41,694 nt of DNA. It comes from Richelia intracellularis. GTDB taxonomy: Bacteria > Cyanobacteriota > Cyanobacteriia > Cyanobacteriales > Nostocaceae. Below the pieces are notes generated by a model. That model did no database searches and was not told the origin of the DNA. It saw nothing but the letters and a program-made list of their open reading frames with translations. Location of the stretch: NCBI GenBank assembly GCA_000613065.1, contig CBZS010000794.1:1-41694 (forward strand), written 5' to 3'. Positions 1-8,315 of the stretch are shown here, one piece after another; the stretch's first letter is position 1, and each line of letters begins with the position of its first letter. A program made the translations under genes and the position numbers.

Positions 1-467
1 GATTTACCCTGTTCTCTATCATAGGAACCTTTGAGGGTCTTAGCATCAATAGGAATTATCTGTGCTCCTGCGGCTTCAACTATTGATTCTACCCAACGTC
101 GAAACCATCCCTCAAATACTTTTGGGTTAATGGGTTCAAACACCCGTGGAAAGGTATCTGCACTTGGGATGCCCTCTGGTAAAGCTAAAAACTGCTTTAA
201 CCAGTCGTATTTACTCAATCCATAATTTTCCATGTCCTCCCATCCCTTACCTCTTGCAATCACTGATAGTATTCCAATGATTAAAATATCTGTTAATAAA
301 TGGACACCGGTTCTTTCTACACGTGGATCTTCTATCTCACTAAAAACTAATGACATTTTTTCTGTCAATGCAGTGGCATTGGCTATACTCAAATTTTTTG
401 AGCTTTTAATCTTTGGTTTTGATGATTTGAAACCCGTAGGCGCAAGCCTTCTTGTCAGAGATCCCAT
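1..467 (-). CDS. ISAs1 family transposase, N-terminal part
   Basis: DDE transposase of the ISAs1 (H-repeat-associated) family. The visible 155 codons are open from an ATG at 467 to the window edge. They carry the family's N-terminal region (IEDPRVERTGVHLLTDILII), then NYGLSKYDWLKQFLALPEGI, PSADTF and the first catalytic region IPIDAKTLKGSYD, which contains the first Asp. Unlike the copy at 37005-39187 it shows no frameshift in the visible part. Copy 2 differs by a lost ATG and a 4-bp insertion after GAAAAT. Homologues are about 370-380 residues, so the remaining ~60% lies to the left of the window. A start 37 codons further in (ATGTCATTA) is possible. Whether this copy is functional cannot be judged from here. 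Confidence 0.8.
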   Translation of the reverse strand, partial: MGSLTRRLAPTGFKSSKPKIKSSKNLSIANATALTEKMSLVFSEIEDPRVERTGVHLLTDILIIGILSVIARGKGWEDMENYGLSKYDWLKQFLALPEGIPSADTFPRVFEPINPKVFEGWFRRWVESIVEAAGAQIIPIDAKTLKGSYDREQGK

Positions 468-829
468 TAGACTAACCCGTTCAGTTAAGATAGACCCTTT
501 GCGTCCTTAGCATACTACTTAACTTCTTTAATACTTAAATCTCCATTTTTGTGCCCCACCAGTGTTCCAGGAACTGGGGAAGATTGGGTGGCGTAGGGGA
601 GTGCCAGGTGGGGGTATGAGTGATTATTGGGCTTACTCAAGGTCTTTATGCCCCTACCTAGCACCACTGAATCTAGGGAAGCGTTCCCCAGTTGCGTCAA
701 CTTTTTTTGGCGATGCCCCTCCAGTACCCCCCAAAGGGCGTTGGCGTTCGCACTTGACAATCAAGACATACCCCACAATTATGTACAACAATCTGTAATT
801 TTCACTACAAAATTAGATGCGCTTACCCT
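1..829 (-). mobile_element. ISAs1-family element, copy 1 (partial, runs off left edge)
   Basis: This is the 5' part of an ISAs1-family insertion sequence transcribed on the minus strand. Its outer end is the terminal repeat GATGCGCTTACCCT at 816-829. About 350 bp of non-coding leader lies between that end and the transposase start. Positions 1-829 match 38831-39664 of the second copy almost base for base, which fixes the boundary. The other end and the target duplication lie outside the window. Confidence 0.85.
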
Positions 830-1028
830 ATGAAGGTATCCAAAGTGCTATCTTCTTTATAGGGTAAAAAGCAAGCAACACTAGAACACCGATTCAGTAG
901 TTAGGATTAATCATCTAGGAAAGTAATAATGTTGATGGTTAAAAGTTGTATAAAGTTATCCTTTTCTCCATTTTTATCTCTGCTCACCTCACTTAACCGA
1001 GACTTTCGGCGTTACTTATCATTCCCTT

Positions 1029-1379
1029 CTACTCATAATCCACACAAATTACTAGACCTGCTAATAATTCCTGTAAAACGGTTTGCGATATGTGTCCTAA
1101 ACGAGCCACAAAACGCTCTAAGGAGATACTACGAACTTGTAATAAATTGCCTGCAGAATCTTGAGCTAAACCATTTTCGTCATTGCGGTGAATAGCTACC
1201 ATAAAAGGGCGTTCATGAAACTGTTCTTGCCAACTAGTTAAAGGAACAATAATTCGCATAGGAATCATAGCAAATAATTCGGAGTTAATTACCACAGCTG
1301 GTCGAGTTTTTCGGAGTTCTTGCCCTACGGTGGGGTCGAGTTGTACCAGCCAAATTTCCCGACGTTTGGGATTGATCAT
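1029..1379 (-). CDS. MazF/PemK-type toxin (endoribonuclease) of a toxin-antitoxin module
   Basis: A 116-residue protein of normal MazF length. The family motifs are all there: an N-terminal RREIWLVQLDPTVGQELRKT, then RPAVVINSE, then PLTSW, and QVRSISLERFV near residue 82. Proteins of this family cut mRNA or tRNA at short motifs and are held in check by a partner antitoxin encoded just upstream. Directly upstream, in a frame that overlaps the toxin ATG as ATGA, is what looks like the tail of an antitoxin (residues like VAKCGDETDMR). It has a one-base frameshift and no open reading frame further up, so the original antitoxin gene seems lost. The next upstream gene, a UPF0175 protein at 1836-2228, may supply or replace the antitoxin. 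Function is known for the family; activity of this copy is inference. Confidence 0.8.
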   Translation of the reverse strand: MINPKRREIWLVQLDPTVGQELRKTRPAVVINSELFAMIPMRIIVPLTSWQEQFHERPFMVAIHRNDENGLAQDSAGNLLQVRSISLERFVARLGHISQTVLQELLAGLVICVDYE

Positions 1380-1710
1380 CTCATATCCGTCTCATCGCCC
1401 ACATTTAGCTACTTTAACCTTTTAAGGTACCAGACAATTGTTGGTTCTCTCACTTTAGATGACTCTTTGTCAAGGTAGTTAAAAATCTAGTCCCTAGTAC
1501 CGCAAGACAGAAGTCAAAAGTGAGCCATTGCCGTGGACGGGTTCGCCGGCATAAAGCAAATGGCGAACTCCGAAGGAGTCAAAAAGCTTATTGAGTAGGC
1601 TTCGGATTAATCTAAAATGTTTACCTTGCTTATGCCGAGGTTTACTAAGCATATATAGGACTAATCATTCCAAGCCACCTTTTGTGTCTGAACTCCTAAC
1701 AAATAAAACC

Positions 1711-1801
1711 GGCGTTGCTGAATCAGGGGATGAATTAGCGTTTGAAACCATTGAGAAATCGTTGAAAATTTAGTGAAATCATCCCCTGATTCAGCAACGC
1801 C
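1711..1801 (-). mobile_element. 91-bp palindromic MITE, copy A
   Basis: Both ends are of the GGCGTTGCTGAATCAGGGG kind and form a near-perfect inverted repeat. It is flanked by a perfect 8-bp direct repeat ATAAAACC (1703-1710 and 1802-1809), a target-site duplication. The strand given is the one with the continuously open frame. It lies between the UPF0175 gene and mazF. Confidence 0.93.
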
Positions 1802-1835
1802 ATAAAACCTATACCTGAAAAGAGTGATCTCAAAT

Positions 1836-2228
1836 CTAACACTCTGTCAATTCGGGATCATTAAAAAAGTCTTCTGCTGTTGCAGCAATGAAAGGAACTA
1901 GCAATTTATGACGTTCTTCTATGGGTAAAGCGGCAATCTCTTGGAGAGATAATTTGGTTTCGGGACTGCACTGTGGTTGATGGTTCCCAACCATTGTCAT
2001 CTCCTTATGTGGCGCATCTGCTAATGGGTTGCTCTGATACCGAGAGACAGCATCTGCAAACTCAGAACAACTTAAACCAGCAATTTCTGCTGCTTGTAAG
2101 CGGGAGACGGTTCCCAACTCATACCATTTAATTGCAGCTGCTATACGCATTTCCTGAACAAATTCCTTCGGTTGCTGGTGGATGTCAGAAAATACATTTT
2201 CCGGTAAATTAATGGAAACGCTCGTCAC
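1836..2228 (-). CDS. UPF0175 family protein, probable antitoxin
   Basis: A 130-residue protein. Residues about 1-65 match the UPF0175 pattern: SVSINLPENVF, then an alpha-helical stretch ending IKWYELGTVSRLQAAEIAGL, a helix-turn-helix-like segment, and SEFADAVSRY. In cyanobacteria this family usually sits next to a toxin gene and is thought to be the antitoxin. The C-terminal part (PIEERHKLLVPFIAATAEDF) resembles toxin-binding tails of cyanobacterial antitoxins. Here the downstream gene on the same strand is mazF, 457 bp away, with a MITE insertion in between, so any former operon has been stretched. The usual partner of UPF0175 is a PIN-type toxin, so the pairing with MazF is inference. It may be an N-terminal UPF0175 domain fused to the tail of another antitoxin. 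Confidence 0.65.
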   Translation of the reverse strand: MTSVSINLPENVFSDIHQQPKEFVQEMRIAAAIKWYELGTVSRLQAAEIAGLSCSEFADAVSRYQSNPLADAPHKEMTMVGNHQPQCSPETKLSLQEIAALPIEERHKLLVPFIAATAEDFFNDPELTEC

Positions 2229-2251
2229 TGTGATTTACCCCTAATCAGGCC

Positions 2252-2545
2252 TCAAAAGTCTTCTTCATCAACGAAAAATTCGGCATCATCGTCTAAGACG
2301 TTATTGTCCTGTCTTGAATTGCCAATATTCCAAAACGGTTGTATTACTGTCACGCCAATCATGCCTATACCAGTACTCAAAGCTAGTAAGATCCCAAAAG
2401 GAATTTGAATTGACTGTGAAGTAAAAAATTTCAGGGATACAGGGGTGTAGTTTTGTACCGAGAGAATAGCGATCGCTACTATCCAGAAAGCTATAACTAT
2501 GGATGTGATCACGTTAGCAATAGTTCTCATTGCAGTTTCACCCAT
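2252..2545 (-). CDS. LapA-domain (DUF1049) small membrane protein
   Basis: A 97-residue inner-membrane protein with two predicted transmembrane segments, about residues 10-30 (VITSIVIAFWIVAIAILSV) and 45-67 (IPFGILLALSTGIGMIGVTV). The short linker VQNYTPVSLKFF between them is typical of the lipopolysaccharide assembly protein A domain. A strongly acidic cytoplasmic tail (LDDDAEFFVDEEDF) ends the protein. Cyanobacterial members have no established role. The chosen ATG has a GAGG about 6 bases upstream; a second in-frame ATG five codons later is possible. It is followed after 23 bp by the UPF0175 gene on the same strand, so the two may share a transcript. Confidence 0.7.
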   Translation of the reverse strand: MGETAMRTIANVITSIVIAFWIVAIAILSVQNYTPVSLKFFTSQSIQIPFGILLALSTGIGMIGVTVIQPFWNIGNSRQDNNVLDDDAEFFVDEEDF

Positions 2546-3216
2546 AGAAAACCTCTTCGCCTACTGAGATAGTAGAATTTAAGCACAAAAAATATCTCCT
2601 CTTCTAGTCACTATATTGCTCTTGTAGGTCAATAATTGTTAACCAAGATAAGAAGTAGCTATCTGTAGCACCATAGGTTCTAGTTATGGATGAAACAATC
2701 ATATAGGAGCGATAAAGTTCGTGCTCGTGGTTAATTTTCAACTTTTTCTCCCATTTCTAGCTTAGCAATTTCACTAATATTTGTCACAATAGGATCAGTA
2801 ACCTTGGGAATGGTCTTAGTAAGAACCATTTAACTGCCATTTCCAAGCAGGAGTACCTTTCAGGGCTCTTCTCAAATATTGTTGATTTGTTAGGTTATTA
2901 GCCCATCATGTTTACATTAACTATGGGATGATTACGGATATTGGCATAGTAAATCAACAGCTGATTTTTGTTTTCAGTTCGAGGGATGGGAAGTTTTGGT
3001 CATCCAGAGGGAGAGTTTTCTATCTATCGCTGGTCTTCACGAATTGATGAATGAAAGAGTCTCAAGTCATTGTCAGTGCTGTTTACCTAAATTTTATTGC
3101 TGGTATGGCTGTGGGTATTCAGTATCGTCACTTACCTATCCTATTTTTTCCATTTCGTGGGGAATAGGAAAATGTTGAAAAAGCCCATTTATATTTTTTC
3201 TCATTGAATATCAGCA
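2546..3216. other. 670-bp stretch with decayed coding traces
   Basis: No intact gene is visible. On the minus strand at about 2734-2900 a protein-like sequence can be read in two frames (YLRRALKGTPAWKWQLNGS, then TKTIPKVTDPIVTNISEIAK ending in a stop), which suggests the frameshifted tail of a lost gene. On the plus strand at about 2990-3175 another protein-like segment (VIVSAVYLNFIAGMAVGIQY, RHLPILFFPF) appears in one frame with stops around it. I do not recognise either. The upstream ends probably hold the promoters of the flanking genes. Confidence 0.35.
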
Positions 3217-4136
3217 ATGTCAATCCCTATTCGACCTTCTGCCAGTTATCACCTTTGGTCTTTGTGCGCTCCCTGCGTGGGGAAAAAACGCTGGCATTGT
3301 CAAATGAGAAGGGGATTTGTCAAAGCTAGACAAAAGCAGCCGCAAGTCAAAGCCTTGTCGAGGTAAATGACTCCGCCCCAACGTATTGGCTTAATTCCCC
3401 AAAAGCGTATTTATGAATTTCATCACAATATACATCTGTTAAGAAAATCTGGGGTTGCATAAGTGCGGGATGATTTCACTAAATTTTCAACGATTTCTCA
3501 ATGGTTTCAAATGCTAATTCATCCCGCACTTATGCAACGCCGAAAATCTAATGGTATGGAACGCATAGCTCAGTTGTTAAAGCTGGATAACTGTATACAG
3601 GAAGTACAAAAGCGTGTAAGGCAGATTTTACAAAATTATCAACATAATATGCCTTTACTTTTAAATAAACGAATTCTGCTGGTAACCCGAGGAGATGAGG
3701 GCTTTCCTAAACCTATTTTGATCCAACAAACAGATTCTCGCTTCCGTTTATATGCGGCAATGGACTGTATTTTCAGGGAGAGCAATGGTATTATAAATAT
3801 CTTAGATTTTAAAACTGGTAAATCTTCGTTTGATCGCCGGCAGGCTTTAGTATATTTATTACCTGCCCGTTACCTTTATCCTGGATATGAAACGATCGCT
3901 TTTTCTATAATTTAGAATCTTGCCATCAATCAGAAATTATTAAAGTTACCAAGCATGAGCTAGATCAAGTGGAATGTGAACTAGCTCAGATTGCTAAAAA
4001 ACACCAGCAAGACTTGCGAAAATATCAAAGGGAAGACAAAAATTTCAGCAGCATATTTCCCCCTAATCCAGGTTATCATTGCCGCCATTGTCCATTTAAT
4101 AGTATTTGTGAATTCTCTGCTGTTGCAGACAGATAA
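3217..4136 (+). pseudogene. PD-(D/E)XK nuclease family protein, broken by nonsense, MITE and frameshift
   Basis: A RecB/Cas4-like nuclease that would be about 270 residues. The ATG at 3217 opens MSIPIRPSASYHLW, and the frame reaches a TAA at 3364-3366 that interrupts the conserved run QMRRGFVKARQKQPQVKA / MTPPQRIGLIPQKRIYEF. At 3451-3541 a MITE sits between duplicated GAAAATCT. After it the gene resumes in the same frame with SNGMERIAQLL, KRILLVTRGDEGFPKPILIQ and the catalytic core ILDFKTGKSSFDRRQA (Asp and Lys visible). Near 3890 a T-run is one base short, which shifts the frame. The rest reads FYNLESCHQSEIIKV and ends CRHCPFNSIC, a Cys cluster like the 4Fe-4S ligands of Cas4 and AddB nucleases. 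Three independent lesions make it a clear pseudogene. Family assignment is from motifs. Confidence 0.8.
3451..3541 (+). mobile_element. 91-bp palindromic MITE, copy B, inside the nuclease gene
   Basis: Both ends are of the second kind (GCATAAGTGCGGG and its complement), with the outer GGCG changed to GGGG on the left. The 8-bp duplication GAAAATCT lies at 3443-3450 and 3542-3549. The insertion keeps the host frame. The only stop it brings is TAA, in the left end at 3460-3462. Confidence 0.93.
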
Positions 4137-4169
4137 TAATTGATAGCGAACGCTATCAATTATTATCTG
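4130..4169. terminator. Perfect hairpin between convergent genes
   Basis: Two 19-base arms (4130-4148 and 4151-4169) pair perfectly around a 2-base loop. The hairpin lies just before the end of the nuclease pseudogene and 37 bp from the topA stop. There is no clear T-run, so a bidirectional terminator role is inference. The core TAGCGAACGCTA recurs in part at 7353, 11550 and 34250. Confidence 0.5.
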
Positions 4170-4206
4170 GTTACCCATGATTAGCGATCACTATTTCACT
4201 CAACTT

Positions 4207-6888
4207 TTATGTACTTTCTTGACTGGTCTTAGTTGTTTTTGTTTTCTTTGTAGAAGTTTTTGTATACTTAGTAGATTTTGCCTTTGTTGCGGTTGAAGAT
4301 TTAGTTTTCTTACGTGTGGTTTTTTTCGTTGAGGCTTTACTAGCCAACAATTCCAGTGCTGTAGTTACACTAATTTTCTCCACAGATTCCCCTTCTGGGA
4401 TGCTGACATTGGTTTTACCATGTTTAATATAAGGGCCATAGGGACCATCATAAATATTAATTGGGTCTCCATCTTCTGGATGGTTTCCCAACTCCCGCAA
4501 CGCAGTTTTAGTTCTACCACCTCTACCTTTTTTCGGTTCAGATAATAGTTCTAGTGCCCTTTCTAGAGTAACTATCAAAACATCATCTGCCCCCTTTAAA
4601 GAACGATAATCCGGCTTCCCTTCAGCACCTTTTTTATTCACCACATAAGGACCAAATCTTCCCAAACTTGCTTGGATGGTAGCACCAGTTTCTGGGTGAG
4701 TTCCTAATGTGCGGGGAAGGGATAACAAGCCTACAGCCATTTCCAAGGTGACGTTTTCGGAAGTTACACCTTTGGGTAAGGAAGTTTGTTTTGGCTTAGG
4801 ATTCTCTTCTGTTTTTTCCCCTAACTGCACATATGGGCCATATGGACCAATAAGTATATAAATAGGTTCTCCCGTTTCTGGATGTCTTCCTAGTTCATCA
4901 GGACCAGCAGTTTTTTGTTTGAGGAGAGTTTCCACTTTTTGGGGATCGAGATCGGAAGGGGTTAAATCTCTGGGGATGGAAGCTGTCACAACCTCCTCAC
5001 CATTCTCCTTTTCTACATAAGCTCCATATTTACCAATTCTGACTTTGGCATCCAAATTTTCTAACAACACAGTCCTAGCCATATTGCTATCAATTTGACT
5101 TTTTTGCTCTTTAACTAATGTCTCTAAACCCTTTTCACCTAGATAAAATTCTTGCAAGTAGGGCAACCAAGCCGCTTCTCCTGTGGCAATATCATCCAAG
5201 GTTTGTTCCATTTGGGAAGTAAAACCAGGATTCACGATGTCTGGAAAATGTTTTTCCAGTAAGCTACTGACAGCAAAGGCAGTAAAAGATGGTACAAGGG
5301 CATTGCTAATTAATTGGGCATAGCCTTTATCAATAATCGTACCAATGATGCTGGCGTAGGTGCTAGGGCGACCAATACCTTCACTTTCCAAGGTTTTTAC
5401 CAAGGTTGCTTCCGTATATCTTGCAGGAGGTTGAGTCTCATGTCCTACCGTTTCCAAGTCTGTACATTTGGGATTCTCGCCAACGGTAAGAGGGGGCAAA
5501 ATAATTTCTTGGTCTTCTAGTGCAGCTTCGGGATCATCGGAACCTTCCACGTAAACTCGTAGGAATCCGGGAAAATCAATCCGCTTGCCGGAGGAACGAA
5601 AACCAGCATCCTCTATCTCAATTTGTACGGAAATTTGGGTTTGCCGAGAGTCAGCCATTTGACAAGCAACAGTACGCTTCCAAATGAGTTCATAAACCTT
5701 GAATTCTCTGCCACTTAACCCAGTTTCTTGGGGAGTACGGAAACTGCTACCCGCAGGGCGAATTGCTTCGTGGGCTTCCTGGGCTCCTTTAGATTTTGTG
5801 GTGTATTGTCTTACTTTCGGACTTAAATATTCTTTACCGTAAAGTTGTTCTACACAACTGCGAGCTGCGGCGAACGCTTGGTCTGACAAATGTACTGAGT
5901 CTGTCCGCATATAGGTAATATAGCCCTGCTCATACAAACTTTGGGCAGTTCGCATGGTATCCCTGGCAGACAGACGAAGTTTGCGGTTGGATTCCTGTTG
6001 TAGGGTGGATGTGGTAAATGGTGGTGCTGGTTTACGGGTAACTGGACGTTCATCAATTTCTTTAACGGTCCAAGTTTTATTTTGAAAACGCTCTTTGAGT
6101 GCTTCTGCTTCACTTTCAGATAGCAATACCACATTACGTCCGGCGGCAATTTGTCCCGTCTTGGGATCGAAATCGCTACCAGTAGCCAATTTTTTACCCC
6201 CCAGGGTGACTAACTGGGAACCAAAGGATTGACTGGAATCATCTTTTTTTCCGGCGGGGATCAACGTAGCTTTTAAATCCCAGTAAGAAGCTTGACGGAA
6301 AGCACGTCTTTGTCTTTCCTTTTTTACTAACAATAATACAGCCACCGATTGTACCCGCCCCGCAGATAATCCCCAGGCAATTTTTTCCCATAACAGGGGT
6401 GACAGGGTATAACCCACCAAGCGGTCCAAAATGCGCCTAGTTTCTTGGGCACGTACTAGCTTTTCATCGATATTACGGCAATTTTTTAACGCCTTAGCGA
6501 TTGCATCCTTGGTAATCTCATGAAATACCATGCGTTTGGTAGGGATTTTGGGTTTGAGGAGTTGATACAAGTGCCAACTTATGCTCTCACCTTCTCGGTC
6601 TTCGTCAGTTGCCAGGATTAATTCAGAAGCTGTTTTCAATGCTTCTTTTAACTGGGTGACAACTTTCTTTTTATCCTTGGGAACAACATATAGTGGCTCA
6701 AATTCCGATTCTACATTGACTCCCAATTTCGCCCATTTCTCCCCTTTTACACTGCTGGGAATTTCACTAGCCGATTGGGGCAGATCCCGGACATGCCCCA
6801 TGGAAGCCTCTACCTGATAGCTTTTTGGCAAGTAGTTGCGAATGGTACGAGCTTTAGTGGGAGATTCGACAATGACGAGAGTTGACAT
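4207..6888 (-). CDS. topA: DNA topoisomerase I
   Basis: Type IA topoisomerase of 893 residues that relaxes negatively supercoiled DNA through a covalent 5'-phosphotyrosine. The TOPRIM domain begins at the N-terminus (LVIVESPTKA with Glu8; TDEDREGE with Asp95 and Asp97). The active-site tyrosine lies in YITYMRTDS, about Tyr326. GIGRPSTYASII further on is also family-typical. The C-terminus has no zinc-finger cysteines. It holds at least four glycine-aromatic repeats (GKYGAYVEK, GPYGPYVQLG, GRFGPYVVNK, GPYGPYIKHG) and then a Lys/Thr-rich tail of about 50 residues, the usual cyanobacterial arrangement. The gene is intact and seems monocistronic. The upstream 670 bp holds no other gene on this strand. 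Confidence 0.97.
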   Translation of the reverse strand: MSTLVIVESPTKARTIRNYLPKSYQVEASMGHVRDLPQSASEIPSSVKGEKWAKLGVNVESEFEPLYVVPKDKKKVVTQLKEALKTASELILATDEDREGESISWHLYQLLKPKIPTKRMVFHEITKDAIAKALKNCRNIDEKLVRAQETRRILDRLVGYTLSPLLWEKIAWGLSAGRVQSVAVLLLVKKERQRRAFRQASYWDLKATLIPAGKKDDSSQSFGSQLVTLGGKKLATGSDFDPKTGQIAAGRNVVLLSESEAEALKERFQNKTWTVKEIDERPVTRKPAPPFTTSTLQQESNRKLRLSARDTMRTAQSLYEQGYITYMRTDSVHLSDQAFAAARSCVEQLYGKEYLSPKVRQYTTKSKGAQEAHEAIRPAGSSFRTPQETGLSGREFKVYELIWKRTVACQMADSRQTQISVQIEIEDAGFRSSGKRIDFPGFLRVYVEGSDDPEAALEDQEIILPPLTVGENPKCTDLETVGHETQPPARYTEATLVKTLESEGIGRPSTYASIIGTIIDKGYAQLISNALVPSFTAFAVSSLLEKHFPDIVNPGFTSQMEQTLDDIATGEAAWLPYLQEFYLGEKGLETLVKEQKSQIDSNMARTVLLENLDAKVRIGKYGAYVEKENGEEVVTASIPRDLTPSDLDPQKVETLLKQKTAGPDELGRHPETGEPIYILIGPYGPYVQLGEKTEENPKPKQTSLPKGVTSENVTLEMAVGLLSLPRTLGTHPETGATIQASLGRFGPYVVNKKGAEGKPDYRSLKGADDVLIVTLERALELLSEPKKGRGGRTKTALRELGNHPEDGDPINIYDGPYGPYIKHGKTNVSIPEGESVEKISVTTALELLASKASTKKTTRKKTKSSTATKAKSTKYTKTSTKKTKTTKTSQEST

Positions 6889-7558
6889 GGAGGTATTAGA
6901 AGAGGATAGCAGCTAGGCTCAAAAGTGTAAGTTTGAGATGTTCTGGGGGTAGATATCAAGGTTAAGTATTGAGAACAAGGAAATGTGATTTCATCCTGAC
7001 ACAAACTGCACCTTTGTCAAAATTCAGTTGCAAGTTATCCATGGATGGATATCAACAACTTCTTTTCTACTTTTTTACCACCAATAGACTTGTTGGTGTA
7101 AAGGGTATACCTCGGCTGTCCCCGGTAGCCAGGGCAAGGAATACAGGTATTTTGTAAAGTAGAGTCGGAAACCAACTATTGTTTCTATTTCCAACAACTA
7201 TCTCAATCTTTAACTCATATCAAGCATAATTGACGACTACTAGGGAGAAAATCTTTCTTCATATCAATACAACTATATTGGCTTTAAGCAATTTTGGCAG
7301 TCCCACAACTCGAGAAAATTTAGTTTAATTTTTGATATTTACCCAAATTTATAGCGAACGCTACGAGGGAAAATGTATTTTAAACTACAGGAACAATAAT
7401 CCATCTAAGGGCAATTACATTAGAAATTCCTTCCCGATAACTTGTGTTAGGATAGGGCATAGAGAATTAAGTTCGGCAGTAAATGTTCTTGTTTAGTTTA
7501 AAATTGCAAGCGTCTCTCCGGATCAACGTCTCTGCATCATCAAATTCTGGAGAGTTTC
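6889..7558. other. Divergent intergenic region between topA and the RNA-binding protein gene
   Basis: About 670 bp with no convincing gene. It must contain both promoters. The last ~110 bp before 7559 look like a long 5' leader for the RNA-binding protein, with GGAGAG just upstream of its ATG. Leaders of this length are common on cyanobacterial rbp genes and may mediate cold response, but nothing in the sequence proves it here. Confidence 0.4.
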
Positions 7559-7876
7559 ATGTCAATCTACGTGGGTAACATCTCTTACCAAGTTACAGAA
7601 GAAGATTTAACAGAAGTATTTTCTGAATATGGTAAAGTCACAAGAGTCCAAGTTCCAATGGACAGAGAAACTGGTCGTCAGCGCGGCTTCGCTTTTGTAG
7701 AAATGAAAACAGAAGAAGAAGAAACTGCTGCAATCGCAGCCCTAGACGGTGCTGAATGGATGAGCAGGACTATTAAGGTTAATAAAGCAAGACCCCGTGA
7801 AAATAGAAATAACAACAACCGCTCAGGTGGTAATTGGGGAGGCTCAGGTAACGATAGATACTCTAGAAGTTACTAA
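7559..7876 (+). CDS. RRM-type glycine-rich RNA-binding protein (Rbp family)
   Basis: A 105-residue protein with one RNA-recognition motif covering residues 1-80 or so. RNP2 is IYVGNI (residues 3-8) and RNP1 is RGFAFVEM (42-49). After the RRM comes a short tail rich in Asn, Gly, Arg and Ser (NNNNRSGGNWGGSGNDRYSR). Cyanobacterial proteins of this shape bind single-stranded RNA and are often induced by cold. The tail marks the glycine-rich subgroup. The start is supported by GGAGAG 5 bases upstream. The gene stands alone. A MITE lies 166 bp downstream. Confidence 0.93.
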   Translation: MSIYVGNISYQVTEEDLTEVFSEYGKVTRVQVPMDRETGRQRGFAFVEMKTEEEETAAIAALDGAEWMSRTIKVNKARPRENRNNNNRSGGNWGGSGNDRYSRSY

Positions 7877-8042
7877 TAACTTCAGTAACACCAGTCAAAA
7901 TATTGGTAGATCCAATCTTTAGTCCTTAAGTTTGATAAGAATAATTTATCACTACGACAGTACAGTGAAGATGGCCATGGCAATTTAGTAGAAAAAACTC
8001 TACTCATTTGCAAGCAAGCAGATCAGTAGACTACAGATCTGC

Positions 8043-8133
8043 GGCGTTGCTGAATCAGGGGATGATTTCACTAAATTTTCAACGATTTATCAATGGTTTC
8101 AAAGGCTAATTCATCCCGCACTTATGCAACGCC
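8043..8133 (+). mobile_element. 91-bp palindromic MITE, copy C (hybrid ends)
   Basis: The left end is of the GCTGAATCAGGGG kind and the right end is the complement of GCATAAGTGCGGG, so the two ends do not pair well. Flanks repeat CAGATCTGC (8034-8042 and 8134-8142), a 9-bp identity that fits an 8- or 9-bp target duplication. It lies in the leader region of ndhB. The frame shown is open throughout. Confidence 0.93.
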
Positions 8134-8315
8134 CAGATCTGCTTGTTGTTTTATTCAATCACATCACCCTTGTATACAAGGCAAAGATAATCCCAGCATC
8201 ATTTCCAAATGTTATTTTTTTGATAAAAATAAGATATATTCATAAAAATATCAGAAAAAACAATAAAATTAACTCAGCTAGTCTGAATATCTAATAGCCA
8301 AAACCTATATATTTC

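Noticed and set aside
929-1195. Plus-strand 88-codon frame
   Set aside because: It overlaps mazF on the opposite strand and has no recognisable features.
1591-1773. 60-codon frame ending in MITE copy A
   Set aside because: The second half is MITE sequence and the first half is not protein-like.
3463-3915. Stand-alone 150-codon gene starting in the MITE
   Set aside because: The frame begins inside MITE copy B and continues in the interrupted nuclease gene; it is part of the pseudogene rather than a new gene.
3217-4136. Cas4-type CRISPR adaptation gene
   Set aside because: Although the Cys cluster resembles Cas4, no repeats, cas1, cas2 or other cas genes are nearby, and the layout fits a stand-alone RecB-like family better.
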